Part shown: piece after piece, positions 17,860 to 26,571 of the stretch
Layout of the letters: each line of letters begins with the position of its first letter
Position numbering within the stretch: position 1 is the first letter of the stretch
From: Methyloversatilis discipulorum
Lineage (GTDB): Bacteria; Pseudomonadota; Gammaproteobacteria; Burkholderiales; Rhodocyclaceae
Reading direction: 5' to 3'
Assembly (NCBI RefSeq): GCF_000527135.1
Contig: NZ_AZUP01000001.1
Coordinates: 372,001-436,000 of the forward strand
Length of the DNA: 64,000 nt
Notes under the pieces: model-generated
The model's input: only the letters and a program-made list of their open reading frames with translations
Told to the model about the DNA's origin: nothing
Databases searched by the model: none
Translations under genes and position numbers: made by a program

Positions 17860-17865
17860 TATAAT
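17860..17865 (+). promoter_or_regulatory. Probable -10 box of ttcA
   Basis: A consensus TATAAT lies 45 bases before the ttcA start. No good -35 hexamer is seen at the right distance (CCGCCT), so strength is uncertain. Confidence 0.35.
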
Positions 17866-17909
17866 CGGCGCCTCAGTCCGAAACTTCAGTGCGGACGCGT
17901 GGAGTGTTC

Positions 17910-18851
17910 ATGTCCGACCTTTCATTGGTGTCACCGGAATCGGCGACGCTGTCCAACACCTTCCTCAAGTTCCGCAAGCGCCTCGAACGCGCAGCGGGGC
18001 AGGCCATCGGCGACTACTCGATGATCGAGGACGGCGACGTCATCATGGTGTGCATGTCCGGCGGCAAGGATTCGTACACGATGCTCGAATTGCTGCGCGG
18101 CCTGCAGGAGCGGGCGCCTGTGCGCTTCCGGCTGATCGCCTTCAATCTCGACCAGAAGCAGCCCGGTTTCCCCGACCACATCCTGCCGGACTACTTCAAG
18201 CGCATCGGCGTCGAGTACCGCATCGAGACCGAAGACACCTACTCCATCGTCAAGGACAAGATTCCCGAGGGCAAGACCACCTGTGGCCTGTGCTCGCGCC
18301 TGCGCCGCGGCATTATCTACCGCGTGGCGTCGGAGCTGGGTGCGACCAAGATCGCGCTCGGCCACCACCGCGACGACCTGCTGGAAACGCTGTTCCTGAA
18401 CATGTTCTTCGGCGGCAAGATCAAGTCCATGCCGCCCAAGCTGGTCAGCGATGACGGCCGCCACATCGTCATCCGTCCGCTGGCCTACTGTACCGAACGC
18501 GACATCGAGCGCTTCGCCCGAGTGATGGACTACCCCATCATTCCGTGCAATTTGTGCGGCTCGCAGGAAAACGCGCAGCGCAAGCAGGTGAAGGCGATGC
18601 TGCAGGAGTGGGCGCGGCTGTATCCGGGGCGGATCGAATCGATGGCCACGGCGATGCGCAATGTCGTGCCCTCGCACCTGGCCGACCAGAAGCTGTTCGA
18701 TTTCGCCGGCCTGAAGCCGGGCAGCGTGGTGGAGGAGGGCGATACCGCCTTCGATCCGCCCGAGCTGCCGGTGCGCTCGTGGGGCGATGAAGATGCAATG
18801 GGCGGCATCCCGGTCCGCCTCGACGTCGCCGCGGGCGGTGGCTGTGCTTGA
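17910..18851 (+). CDS. ttcA: tRNA 2-thiocytidine(32) synthetase TtcA
   Basis: About 313 residues. TtcA thiolates cytidine 32 of certain tRNAs using an iron-sulfur cluster and ATP. The PP-loop SGGKDS follows VIMVCM near the N-terminus. The two CxxC pairs that hold the cluster and sulfur are present: CGLCSR in the middle and [13 protein letters not shown] later. The start is placed at ATG 17910 ([11 protein letters not shown]), with GGAG upstream; the frame is open 7 codons further. It is followed after 43 bases by a phosphatase gene on the same strand. Confidence 0.95.
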   Translation: MSDLSLVSPESATLSNTFLKFRKRLERAAGQAIGDYSMIEDGDVIMVCMSGGKDSYTMLELLRGLQERAPVRFRLIAFNLDQKQPGFPDHILPDYFKRIGVEYRIETEDTYSIVKDKIPEGKTTCGLCSRLRRGIIYRVASELGATKIALGHHRDDLLETLFLNMFFGGKIKSMPPKLVSDDGRHIVIRPLAYCTERDIERFARVMDYPIIPCNLCGSQENAQRKQVKAMLQEWARLYPGRIESMATAMRNVVPSHLADQKLFDFAGLKPGSVVEEGDTAFDPPELPVRSWGDEDAMGGIPVRLDVAAGGGCA

Positions 18852-18894
18852 GCGCTGGATGCGCCGCCCGCTGCGTACAGCACCGGAACCCGAC

Positions 18895-19374
18895 ATGAAG
18901 ATACTTTTCTGCTGCATGGGCAACATCTGCAGGTCGCCGACCGCCGAGGGCGTGGTGCGTGCCCGGCTGGAAGCCGCGGGTCTGCACGAACGCGTCGAGG
19001 TCGCGTCGGCCGGCACCCACGCCCATCACGTCGGAAGCAAGCCTGACCCGCGTGCGACTGCGGCCGCTGCATCGCGCGGCGTCGATCTGACGCGCATCCG
19101 GGCGCGTCGTGTCGATGACACCGATTTTGCGCAGTTCGACCTGATCTATGCGATGGACCGCGACAACCTGCGCAATCTCGAACGCAACTGCCCGGAGTCG
19201 CTGCGTCACAAGCTCGCCCTCTTCCTGCAGCACGCCGAACGCTTCGACGAGGACGAGGTGCCGGACCCGTACTACGGCGGACCGGCCGGTTTCGAGCGCG
19301 TCCTCGATCTGATCGAGGACGCCGCGGATGGGCTGGTCAAGGAACTGGCGACCAGGCTGCGAAGCGCCACCTGA
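18895..19374 (+). CDS. Low-molecular-weight phosphotyrosine protein phosphatase
   Basis: 159 residues. The catalytic loop C-x5-R-S is at residues 7-14 (CMGNICRS), and the general acid aspartate is in VPDPYYGG near residue 124. These enzymes remove phosphate from tyrosine and are often linked to polysaccharide export, but here the neighbours are ttcA and a Crp-type regulator, so the target is unknown. The frame is open to 18787, but ATG 18895 starts directly at the family's first strand MKILFCCMGN. Confidence 0.92.
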   Translation: MKILFCCMGNICRSPTAEGVVRARLEAAGLHERVEVASAGTHAHHVGSKPDPRATAAAASRGVDLTRIRARRVDDTDFAQFDLIYAMDRDNLRNLERNCPESLRHKLALFLQHAERFDEDEVPDPYYGGPAGFERVLDLIEDAADGLVKELATRLRSAT

Positions 19375-19434
19375 CCCGAGGTCGGGAAAGAGCCAGTGAG
19401 TGATCGCGCTCACCGGCCCTTCGCCCCGTCCGTT

Positions 19435-20058
19435 TCAGGCGGCCATGCCCAGATGCTCGTCCGCGGTCGGCTGCGGCCGGTGCAGTGTGAAGGCACCATT
19501 CACGCGTGCGGAGCGGCTGCGGCGCGGACGCAGCAGGCCGTCCTTGCGGAAACGGGTGATTGTGCGCGACACGGTCTCGATGGTCAGTGCCGTGATATCG
19601 GCGATGTTTTTGCGTGTCGGCAGGTCGATCGGCGTGGCGTCCCTGCGATCGCCTGCCAGCAGTGTCAGCAGGCCCATCACGCGGTCGGCAGCCGTCCCGC
19701 GCACCAGGGCGGACAGACGGGCTGCACGGCGTGCCATGGCTGACAGGCTGTGCGCGAACACGTCAGTCGGTTCGTCGTCGAGCGTCCGCCATTCCAGTAC
19801 CGTCGTGTTCAGTGCGGTCATCACGTAGCAGGCGGCGCCTTCCGGCTTCAGCCAGGGGCCGATCATCTCTCCTTCCAGCACCAGCGTGACGACGTGGCGG
19901 TCGCCGCCAGCGCCGGCGCAATCCACGCGTACTGCGCCCTTCTTTACGCAGAGCATGTCCTGCATTTCGGTGTCCAGCCATATCTCGGCGCTGTGTGCGC
20001 ACTGCAGCAGACGTTGTCCGGTTGACAGGGAACGAAGCGAAGCGGTGGCACGGCTCAT
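19435..20058 (-). CDS. Crp/Fnr-family transcriptional regulator
   Basis: 207 residues: an N-terminal cyclic-nucleotide-binding-like beta barrel (residues about 15-110, with CVKKGAVRVDCAGAGG) and a C-terminal winged helix (ITALTIETVSRTITRFRKDGLL is the recognition region). The N-terminal cysteine cluster of FNR is missing, so it does not look like an oxygen-sensing iron-sulfur FNR. The start is ATG 20058 with GGAGG 8 bases upstream. An 18-codon ORF with its own good ribosome site ends in an ATGA overlap with this start. The gene converges on the phosphatase gene. Confidence 0.88.
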   Translation of the reverse strand: MSRATASLRSLSTGQRLLQCAHSAEIWLDTEMQDMLCVKKGAVRVDCAGAGGDRHVVTLVLEGEMIGPWLKPEGAACYVMTALNTTVLEWRTLDDEPTDVFAHSLSAMARRAARLSALVRGTAADRVMGLLTLLAGDRRDATPIDLPTRKNIADITALTIETVSRTITRFRKDGLLRPRRSRSARVNGAFTLHRPQPTADEHLGMAA

Positions 20059-20111
20059 GAGCGGCCTCCGCGTGCGAACGCGGCCGGGTGGCCGGAGTGT
20101 GCGGGGTACAT
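20055..20111 (-). CDS. Candidate 18-aa leader peptide of the Crp-type regulator
   Basis: ATG 20111 is preceded by AGGAG with a 6-base spacer, a strong ribosome site. The ORF reads MYPAHSGHPAAFARGGRS and its TGA overlaps the regulator's ATG as ATGA, the usual sign of translational coupling. It is too short to judge by codon use. It may be a regulatory leader peptide, a real microprotein, or coincidence. Confidence 0.4.
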   Translation of the reverse strand: MYPAHSGHPAAFARGGRS

Positions 20112-20183
20112 CTATTTCTCCTGATACGGAACGGCCCCGGTGCGGGGCATATGGGCCGCGTTCGGGCGGCCGGCGTCGTGTGA

Positions 20184-20552
20184 TCAGGAGCGGGCGGGCG
20201 GAGCGCGCGCGAGATCCGCGCGGTGAAGTTCGGCAAGCGATGGCGCTGGCGAGGGCGCCATCGTTGCAGCGATGTGAGGAAGACCGCCCGTAACGTGCGC
20301 GAGCAGTGCGACTGGAAGCGGCGATGCGCCGGACAGCAGGCACAGCGCGCAGTGGCTCTCCGCTGAAGAGCTCTGCAGCGGGCCTTCGCCACCGCTGCTA
20401 AGACAGACCGAAGCGAGGTCATTCAGCCCCAGCGCAAGCAGTCGGGCCTTGTGAAAAGCGGACGTGCTGCCGGCGCCGGCATGCAGCAGCACCGCGCACA
20501 GCGCAAGCAGCACTGCGCGCCACATCCAGCGGGAATGACGAATCGACGACAT
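20184..20552 (-). CDS. Small DUF2946-like membrane/secreted protein
   Basis: About 122 residues. It has a hydrophobic N-terminal segment (MWRAVLLALCAVLLHAGAG) and a central HCALCL motif (a CxxC preceded by histidine), the hallmark of the DUF2946 group that often accompanies copper or TonB-related genes. The remainder is alanine- and leucine-rich. The ATG at 20552 is chosen over the GTG two codons earlier. The gene lies between a periplasmic SRPBCC protein and the Crp-type regulator on the same strand. Function unknown; the family assignment is tentative. Confidence 0.5.
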   Translation of the reverse strand: MSSIRHSRWMWRAVLLALCAVLLHAGAGSTSAFHKARLLALGLNDLASVCLSSGGEGPLQSSSAESHCALCLLSGASPLPVALLAHVTGGLPHIAATMAPSPAPSLAELHRADLARAPPARS

Positions 20553-20606
20553 GGTCACGATTGTCGCACAGGCGCCATGCGGGCCGTGCGACCCGGGAGC
20601 GACTTG

Positions 20607-21122
20607 TTACTTGTCCAGCAGCTTCTTCAGATTGCTCAGGCCGTCGGTATAGACCGCCTTGATGGTGCCGGTGGCCGCCTCGTCGTCCTTGCCTGCGGCG
20701 GGGTGCTCGCTGGCGTCGGCGCGGAAGAACACGCCTTTCCACTCCACCGTCGAACCGCCACCGTCGGCCGGCTTCACGGTAATCGTCGACTTGTACTTGC
20801 TGACCGGCAACGCGCCGCCGTCCTGGGCGGTGTAGGTGAGGCTGCGATCAGCGTCCGAGATCGCTTCCAGCTTCTCGACCACTTCGCCGCCGCCCTTGAT
20901 CTTCAGCGTGCGGACCGAGCCGACATCGCTGCCGGCGGTGGCGGTGCTGCTTTCGACGGCCGGGTGCCAGGATTGCAGTTGCGTGAAGTCCTTAATCTTG
21001 GCCCACACGGCGTCCGGGCTGGTCTTCAGCGTGATCGTTTCGTTCGCCTTCAGGCGCGACGGGCCGTGCGCGAAGACGGTGGTGCTGGCGACGATGGCGA
21101 GCAGGGCTGCAAAAAGACGCAT
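20607..21122 (-). CDS. Periplasmic SRPBCC-fold protein
   Basis: 171 residues with a signal peptide (MRLFAALLAIVASTTVFAHG). It has the START/SRPBCC pattern: a first strand (ITLKTSPDAVWAKIKDF) with the typical 'W-x2-[IL]-x-DF' turn, then QLQSWHPAV, and a final helix (LSNLKKLLDK). The fold binds hydrophobic ligands in many proteins. ATG 21122 has a GAGGAG ribosome site and begins at the signal peptide; the frame is open further upstream without support. Ligand unknown. Confidence 0.8.
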   Translation of the reverse strand: MRLFAALLAIVASTTVFAHGPSRLKANETITLKTSPDAVWAKIKDFTQLQSWHPAVESSTATAGSDVGSVRTLKIKGGGEVVEKLEAISDADRSLTYTAQDGGALPVSKYKSTITVKPADGGGSTVEWKGVFFRADASEHPAAGKDDEAATGTIKAVYTDGLSNLKKLLDK

Positions 21123-21283
21123 GGGGTGTTCTCCTCGTTTGTTGTGATTAAAAAAAGCGTGCGCAGTGTCGGTGAAAACGGGCGCTGGCGGCACGGGAAA
21201 ATCACCCGGCGCCGGGCGGGCTTGCTGACGGACATACGAAAAGGGCCCGGACAATGCCGGGCCCTTCTGGTGGTGTCTGCGCC

Positions 21284-24205
21284 TCACTCGTTGCGCGTTT
21301 CCACCTGCTGCATCGGTTCGTTGGCGATCACCGGTGCCGCACGACGGCGACGGCCAAGTTGCGGCTGCTCGACGATGACGGGTTCGATACCGGCAGCGCG
21401 CTCGGCCGAGGTTTCCACCATGACCAGGCCGCTGTCGGCCAGCGTGCTCTGCAGGTCAGCCGCCGGTGCGACCGCGGGCGTCGGTGCCGGTGCGGCCGGC
21501 TGCGGAGCCGAGCCGAAGCTTTCCATCGCGCGCACCAGCGTCGATTCGCTGGCGTCGTTCAGCGGGGCCGCGGCCTGAACGGGTTGTTCGGCAACGGGCG
21601 CGGCCACCGGTTCGGCAGCGGCTTCGACGACCGCCGGCGCAGCCACCTCGGCCACGACCGGTTCGGTCACCGGTGTGGCGACTGCGACGGATTCGACCAC
21701 AGCCGGCTCCGGGACTGCCGGTGCGGACACCACCGGTGCCGGCACGACAGGCTCCACCGGCGCTTCGACCACCGCGGCGATTTCGGTTGCCGGTGCGGCG
21801 TCGGCCAACGGGGCCTGCTCGGCGGCGATCGGTGCCGCTGCGGGAATGTCCAGCGGCAACGCGGCCTGGGCTTCGGCGGCGGCGGCCGGCACTTCATTGG
21901 CGGCGGAGTCGGTCACCGTCAGATCGCCCTCGACTGCGGCGACATCGGCAACTGCGCCCTCCACGCCGTCCGGACGGCGCTCGCCACGTTCGCGGCGGCC
22001 ACCACGGCGGCGACGGCTGCGCGGTGCAGCGCCTTCGCCACCCTCGACCGGCGCGACATTCTCGGGTTGAATGCCGGTTGCAGCGGCCAGCGGCAGATCG
22101 GTCTGTGCCTGCTGCTGTTCGCGTGCGTCATTGGCGGCACGCTCGCGCGGTTCGCGCGGCGGGCGCGGCTCGCGCGGCGGACGCGGTTCGCGCGGTGCGG
22201 CGGCTTCCTGCTCGGTGCGCGGCTCGCGCGGCTCACGCGGTTCGCGCTGCTTGCGCTGACCCTCGCGGCCTTCGCCCTTGTTCTGCGCTTCGCGCGGCTC
22301 ACGCGGCTCGCGTTGTTCGCGGCCTTCACGACCCTCGCGACCTTCACGTCCTTCGCGGTTGTCGCGACGGTTGCGGTTGCGGCCGCGTTCGCCCTCGCCA
22401 CGCGGACCGCGTTCACGCGTCTGCGCGGGCTTCGCTTCCGGGGCCGGAGCGGGCGCCGGGGCAGGCGCGGCTGCGCCACCGCCGAACAGCCCGGCGATCC
22501 AGCCGAAGAAGCCACCCTTGGCAGCGGGTGCAGCCGCCGGGGCTGCAGCGACCGGTGCGGTCGGTGCGGCATCGGCCACGACCGGTGCCGGCTGGTCCGG
22601 CGTGATGTGCTTGATCGCCGCTTCCTGACGCTTCGGGCGCTCGTCGGCCGGGATGGCGGACGGCGGCTGATAGCTCTCGGCCGACGGATTCACCGCCATC
22701 TGGTAGGACGGCTGGGCCACGCCTTCGAGGTTCAGCTGGTCGTGGCGCAGACGGGTGATCTCGTGCGCCGGCGTTTCCAGATACTTGTTCGGGATCAGGA
22801 CGATGTTGACCTTGTGGCGCAGTTCGATCGCGTTGATGTCGGCCCGCTTCTCGTTCAGCAGGAAGGTGGCGACGTCGACCGGCACCTGGGTGTGCACGGC
22901 ACCCGTGTTCTCCTTCATCGCTTCCTCTTCGAGGATGCGCAGGATATGCAGCGCGGCGGACTCGGTCGAGCGGATGTGACCGGTGCCGCTGCAGCGCGGG
23001 CAGGGGATGTAGCTGGTTTCGGCCAGCGCCGGACGGAGCCGCTGGCGCGACAGTTCGAGCAGGCCGAAGCGGCTGATCTTGCCCATCTGCACGCGCGCAC
23101 GGTCGTGATGCAGCGCGTCGCGCAGGCGGGTTTCCACCTCGCGCTGGGCGCGCGGGTTCTCCATGTCGATGAAGTCGATGACGATCAGGCCGCCGAGGTC
23201 GCGCAGACGCAGCTGGCGGGCGATTTCGTCGGCCGCTTCGCAGTTGGTGCGCAGCGCGGTTTCCTCGATGTCGCTGCCTTTGGTCGAGCGGCCGGAGTTC
23301 ACGTCCACGGCCACCAGTGCTTCAGTGTGGTCGATCACGATGGCGCCGCCCGAAGGCAGGTTCACCTGACGGGAATAGGCGGACTCGATCTGGTGTTCGA
23401 TCTGGAAGCGCGAGAACAGCGGCACGTCGTCGCGGTAGCGCTTCACGCGCGCCACGTTGCCGGGCATCACGTGTTCCATGAAGGTGTAGGCCTGGTCGTA
23501 CACCTCGTCGGTGTCGATCAGGATTTCGCCGATGTCGGGCTGGAAGTAGTCGCGGATCGCGCGGATCACCAGACTGCCTTCCTGGTAGATCAGGAAGGCA
23601 CCCGACTGCGACTGGGCGGCGCCTTCGATGGCGGTCCACAGTTGCAGCAGGTAGTTCAGGTCCCACTGCAGTTCTTCGGCGTTGCGGCCGATGCCGGCAG
23701 TGCGGGCGATCAGGCTCATGCCGCCAGGCACTTCGAGCTGATCCATGGTCTCGCGCAGTTCGGCGCGGTCGTCACCTTCGACGCGACGCGAAACACCACC
23801 GCCGCGCGGGTTGTTCGGCATCAGCACCAGATAGCGGCCGGCCAGCGAAATGAAGGTGGTGAGGGCGGCGCCCTTGTTGCCGCGTTCGTCCTTGTCGATC
23901 TGGACGATCAGTTCCTGACCCACCGACAGCGCGTCCTGGATGCGGGCGCGGCCGGGTTCGAGATCGGGCTTGAAATAGGACTTGGAAACTTCCTTGAACG
24001 GCAGGAAGCCGTGGCGGTCTGCGCCGTAATCGACAAAGCATGCTTCGAGGCTGGGCTCGATGCGGGTGATGACTGCCTTGTAGATATTGCTTTTGCGCTG
24101 TTCCTTGCTGGATGACTCAATGTCGAGGTCAACAAGCTTCTGGCCATCGACAATCGCGACGCGCAGCTCTTCGGCCTGCGTCGCGTTGAAGAGCATTCGT
24201 TTCAT
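21284..24205 (-). CDS. rne: Ribonuclease E
   Basis: About 973 residues. The N-terminal catalytic half has the S1 domain (residues about 35-120: [23 protein letters not shown]). The metal-binding aspartates are in VAVDVNSGR and VIDFIDM, and the zinc-link cysteines in CPRCSGTGH. It is the endonuclease that starts mRNA decay and matures rRNA and tRNA. The C-terminal 450 residues are disordered: an Arg/Glu/Pro-rich stretch of REP, RPPREP and EGRE units (about 22050-22420) followed by a Pro/Ala/Val-rich tail. This part would bind RNA and partner proteins. The start is ATG 24205 with GGAGAAG upstream. A 262-base leader precedes it. Confidence 0.96.
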   Translation of the reverse strand: MKRMLFNATQAEELRVAIVDGQKLVDLDIESSSKEQRKSNIYKAVITRIEPSLEACFVDYGADRHGFLPFKEVSKSYFKPDLEPGRARIQDALSVGQELIVQIDKDERGNKGAALTTFISLAGRYLVLMPNNPRGGGVSRRVEGDDRAELRETMDQLEVPGGMSLIARTAGIGRNAEELQWDLNYLLQLWTAIEGAAQSQSGAFLIYQEGSLVIRAIRDYFQPDIGEILIDTDEVYDQAYTFMEHVMPGNVARVKRYRDDVPLFSRFQIEHQIESAYSRQVNLPSGGAIVIDHTEALVAVDVNSGRSTKGSDIEETALRTNCEAADEIARQLRLRDLGGLIVIDFIDMENPRAQREVETRLRDALHHDRARVQMGKISRFGLLELSRQRLRPALAETSYIPCPRCSGTGHIRSTESAALHILRILEEEAMKENTGAVHTQVPVDVATFLLNEKRADINAIELRHKVNIVLIPNKYLETPAHEITRLRHDQLNLEGVAQPSYQMAVNPSAESYQPPSAIPADERPKRQEAAIKHITPDQPAPVVADAAPTAPVAAAPAAAPAAKGGFFGWIAGLFGGGAAAPAPAPAPAPEAKPAQTRERGPRGEGERGRNRNRRDNREGREGREGREGREQREPREPREAQNKGEGREGQRKQREPREPREPRTEQEAAAPREPRPPREPRPPREPRERAANDAREQQQAQTDLPLAAATGIQPENVAPVEGGEGAAPRSRRRRGGRRERGERRPDGVEGAVADVAAVEGDLTVTDSAANEVPAAAAEAQAALPLDIPAAAPIAAEQAPLADAAPATEIAAVVEAPVEPVVPAPVVSAPAVPEPAVVESVAVATPVTEPVVAEVAAPAVVEAAAEPVAAPVAEQPVQAAAPLNDASESTLVRAMESFGSAPQPAAPAPTPAVAPAADLQSTLADSGLVMVETSAERAAGIEPVIVEQPQLGRRRRAAPVIANEPMQQVETRNE
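22050..22420 (-). repeat. Low-complexity Arg-Glu-Pro coding repeat within rne
   Basis: The DNA is a run of imperfect GCG-rich repeats (CGCGCGGTTCGCGCGG-like units) that encode tandem [12 protein letters not shown] and EGREGREG motifs in RNase E. Such arginine-rich runs usually form the RNA-binding region of the tail. Confidence 0.6.
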
Positions 24206-24467
24206 CAACTTCTCCCGCGCGCACCGCACACGGGCAGGACAAACCGCTCGTCAGTAAATAACGTCTATCGTGTCGGCTGCAATCGGGTTTTTTCGATGGG
24301 AACGGACTGGGGGACGTGGAGGGGTCTGCCAACTCTCAATGCAGCCGCGCTTTCGCGACTGCCTGGGGGATTCTGCCTGTACGGTACTCGCGCTACTCAG
24401 TACACTCGCTACTTTGGGTGAGCGGGATTAACCCGTGATCCGGTTTTCGTCTGCCAAGAAGGACTGC
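24206..24467. other. Divergent promoter region between rne and rluC
   Basis: About 260 bases with no gene. It must carry the promoter and 5' untranslated leader of rne on the minus strand and the promoter of rluC on the plus strand. In other bacteria the rne leader is the target of RNase E autoregulation. A TACACT at 24402-24407 could be a plus-strand -10 box, but I see no convincing -35. Confidence 0.4.
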
Positions 24468-24587
24468 ATGAGGAAGCACTTCACCGTCAATCTGTCACCC
24501 GGCGTCCGCCACTTCGAGCTGGATGTGCTCCGCACTGCGTCTGCTTCGAAATCAGACCGAAAACCCGTCGCAGTATATTTGAAATGA
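24468..24587 (+). CDS. Candidate 39-aa upstream ORF coupled to rluC
   Basis: ATG 24468 is preceded by AGAAGG with a 5-base spacer. The 39 codons run without interruption (MRKHFTVNLSPGVRHFELDV then LRTASASKSDRKPVAVYLK) and the TGA overlaps the rluC ATG at 24584 as ATGA. The peptide is basic. It may be a leader that couples translation of rluC, or a small protein; I do not recognise it. Confidence 0.45.
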   Translation: MRKHFTVNLSPGVRHFELDVLRTASASKSDRKPVAVYLK

Positions 24588-25582
24588 AGGAGTTGGGTAA
24601 AGCTCCGAAAGTTGTGCGGCATGTCGTGGATGCGGAGGAGGCTGGGCAGCGCATTGACAACTTCCTGCTGCGGGTGTGCAAGGGCGTGCCGAAGAGTCAC
24701 GTCTATCGCATCCTGCGCTCCGGCGAAGTGCGTGTTAACAGCAAGCGGGTCGACCAGACCTACCGGCTGGCCGAGCGCGACGAGGTGCGCATTCCGCCTG
24801 TCCGCATGGCCGATCCGGGTACGCCGGTTGCCATTCCGGCGCTGGAATTCGACATCCTTTATGAGGACGAGGCCTTTCTGGCCATCAACAAGCCGGCAGG
24901 CATCGCCGTGCACGGTGGCTCCGGCGTCAGTTTCGGCGTGATCGAAAGCCTGCGGAGGGCGCGCCCGCAGGCGAAGCTGCTCGAACTGGCGCACCGGCTG
25001 GACCGCGAAACCTCGGGCATCCTGCTGGTGGCGAAGAAGCGATCGGCGCTGACCGCGCTGCACGACGCCTTCCGCGACGGCGGCATGGACAAGCGCTACT
25101 ACGCGCTGGTGAAGGGCCGCTGGCTCAATCCGCTGCAGCACATCAAACTGGCGCTGACCAAGTATCTGACCGAATCCGGTGAGCGCCGCGTATCGGTCGA
25201 CCCTGAGGGCAAGGCGGCGCATTCCATCGTCGAGCTGGAAGCGCGCTGGCCTGGCTACAGCCTGCTCGGTGTGCGCATCAAGACCGGCCGTACTCACCAG
25301 ATCCGCGTGCATCTGTCGGCCAGCGGTTTTCCGATCGCTGGCGACGAGAAGTATGGCGACTTCCCGCTGAACAAGGCTTTGCGCAAGGAGGGGCTGCCGC
25401 GCATGTTCCTGCACGCGCACAGTCTGACGCTGAACCACCCGCTCACCGGCGAGCGCCTGCAGATCGAAGCGCCGCTGCCCGACGACCTGGCCGGCTTCGT
25501 ACGTCGGCTCGACGCACAGCACCCGCGCGACTTTGATCGCGCAGCCCGAAACACTGACCAAGACCATGCCCGCACAGTTTGA
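24584..25582 (+). CDS. rluC: 23S rRNA pseudouridine synthase RluC
   Basis: 332 residues. An S4 RNA-binding domain (about residues 15-75: AGQRIDNFLLRVCKGVPKSHVYRILRSGEVRVNSKRVD) is followed by the RsuA/RluA catalytic domain with the conserved motif HRLDRETSGIL, whose aspartate is the nucleophile. KTGRTHQIRVHL and GDEKYGD are also typical. RluC modifies uridines 955, 2504 and 2580 of 23S rRNA in E. coli. Location next to rne, divergently, is the same as in many proteobacteria. The last 17 bases overlap the following phosphatase gene. Confidence 0.93.
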   Translation: MKELGKAPKVVRHVVDAEEAGQRIDNFLLRVCKGVPKSHVYRILRSGEVRVNSKRVDQTYRLAERDEVRIPPVRMADPGTPVAIPALEFDILYEDEAFLAINKPAGIAVHGGSGVSFGVIESLRRARPQAKLLELAHRLDRETSGILLVAKKRSALTALHDAFRDGGMDKRYYALVKGRWLNPLQHIKLALTKYLTESGERRVSVDPEGKAAHSIVELEARWPGYSLLGVRIKTGRTHQIRVHLSASGFPIAGDEKYGDFPLNKALRKEGLPRMFLHAHSLTLNHPLTGERLQIEAPLPDDLAGFVRRLDAQHPRDFDRAARNTDQDHARTV

Positions 25583-26222
25583 CCTCATCGTTTTCGACTG
25601 GGACGGCACGCTGCTCGATTCGGCGGCGGCCATCGTTCATGCCATCCAGCAAGCCTGCGACGATCTGGGCGTTGCGCCGCCGGACGACGCGACCGCGCGT
25701 TCGGTGATTGGCCTCGGGCTGATCGACGCGCTGGCGCGTGCCGTGCCCGAACTGCCTGCGTCCCGCCACCAGGAGCTGGCCGGACGCTACCGCTATCACT
25801 ACCTGGCGCGCGACCACGAGCTGGCGCTGTTCGACGGCGTGCGCGAACTGCTCGATGAGTTGCGTGGGCGCGGTCACACGCTCGCGGTGGCCACCGGCAA
25901 GAGCCGCGTCGGCCTGAATCGCGCGCTCGGCCACACTGGCCTTGGCCCGATGTTCGCCTCTACCCGCTGCGCCGACGAGTCGGTGTCGAAACCGGCACCC
26001 GACATGGTGCTGGAACTGATGGACGAACTGTCGCACTCGCCTGAGCGCACACTGGTCATCGGCGATACGACGCACGACCTGCTTATGGCGCGTCACGCCG
26101 GTTGCGAGGCGGTGGCCGTGAGTTACGGGGCGCACCCTCTGCACGAACTGCTCGATGTGGCGCCACGCGGCCACGCCGCCAGCGTGGCCGAACTGACGGA
26201 ATGGCTCCGATGTCACGCCTGA
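25566..26222 (+). CDS. HAD-superfamily hydrolase (phosphoglycolate phosphatase-like)
   Basis: 218 residues. HAD motif I is VFDWDGTLLDS (nucleophile and acid-base aspartates), motif II is VATGKSR, and the conserved lysine and motif IV are SKPAPDMV and VIGDTTHDLLMA. A helical cap domain follows motif I (residues 20-85), as in subfamily IA. Substrate is not certain; phosphoglycolate or a nucleoside monophosphate is plausible. The ATG at 25566 lies within the rluC 3' end, and its own 3' end overlaps the Rieske gene by 13 bases, so the three are one coupled operon. Confidence 0.88.
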   Translation: MPAQFDLIVFDWDGTLLDSAAAIVHAIQQACDDLGVAPPDDATARSVIGLGLIDALARAVPELPASRHQELAGRYRYHYLARDHELALFDGVRELLDELRGRGHTLAVATGKSRVGLNRALGHTGLGPMFASTRCADESVSKPAPDMVLELMDELSHSPERTLVIGDTTHDLLMARHAGCEAVAVSYGAHPLHELLDVAPRGHAASVAELTEWLRCHA

Positions 26223-26560
26223 GCGTCTGCGCGTCGGACGCGCTGGAGGAAGGCGGGGCAGGGGTGCGTTTCGAGATCGGAGGGGGCAGCAAGCCGCGAC
26301 AGGCTTTTGCCGTGCGTTTCCGTGGTCGGGTGCATGGCTATGTGAATAGCTGCCGCCACGTACCGATTGAACTCGACTGGAATCACGGGGAGTTCTTCGA
26401 TACTTCAAAGCTATACTTGATCTGCTCCACTCACGGCGCCCTTTATGCACCGGATACCGGGTTGTGCGTCGGCGGGCCATGCCGAGGCGCTCGACTTGAA
26501 CCGGTGAGGCTGGAAGAATCCGACGGACAGGTGTGGCTGTCCGAAGCATGCAGCGAGTAA
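26210..26560 (+). CDS. Small Rieske [2Fe-2S] protein
   Basis: 116 residues. The Rieske cluster ligands are intact: C-R-H in NSCRHVPIEL and C-S-T-H in LICSTHGALY, about 20 residues apart. There is no signal peptide or membrane anchor, so it is a soluble cytoplasmic ferredoxin-like protein. ATG 26210 overlaps the phosphatase gene and is chosen because it starts just before the fold. Its location between a phosphatase and sppA is conserved in betaproteobacteria as far as I recall, but its electron-transfer partner is unknown. Confidence 0.88.
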   Translation: MSRLSVCASDALEEGGAGVRFEIGGGSKPRQAFAVRFRGRVHGYVNSCRHVPIELDWNHGEFFDTSKLYLICSTHGALYAPDTGLCVGGPCRGARLEPVRLEESDGQVWLSEACSE

Positions 26561-26571
26561 GCAAGTTAACC

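Noticed and set aside
21254..24115. A 953-codon open frame on the plus strand opposite rne
   Set aside because: It is the antisense of a clear RNase E gene. GC-rich codon structure keeps the opposite frame open, and its protein is low-complexity (runs of H, R, G) with no fold.
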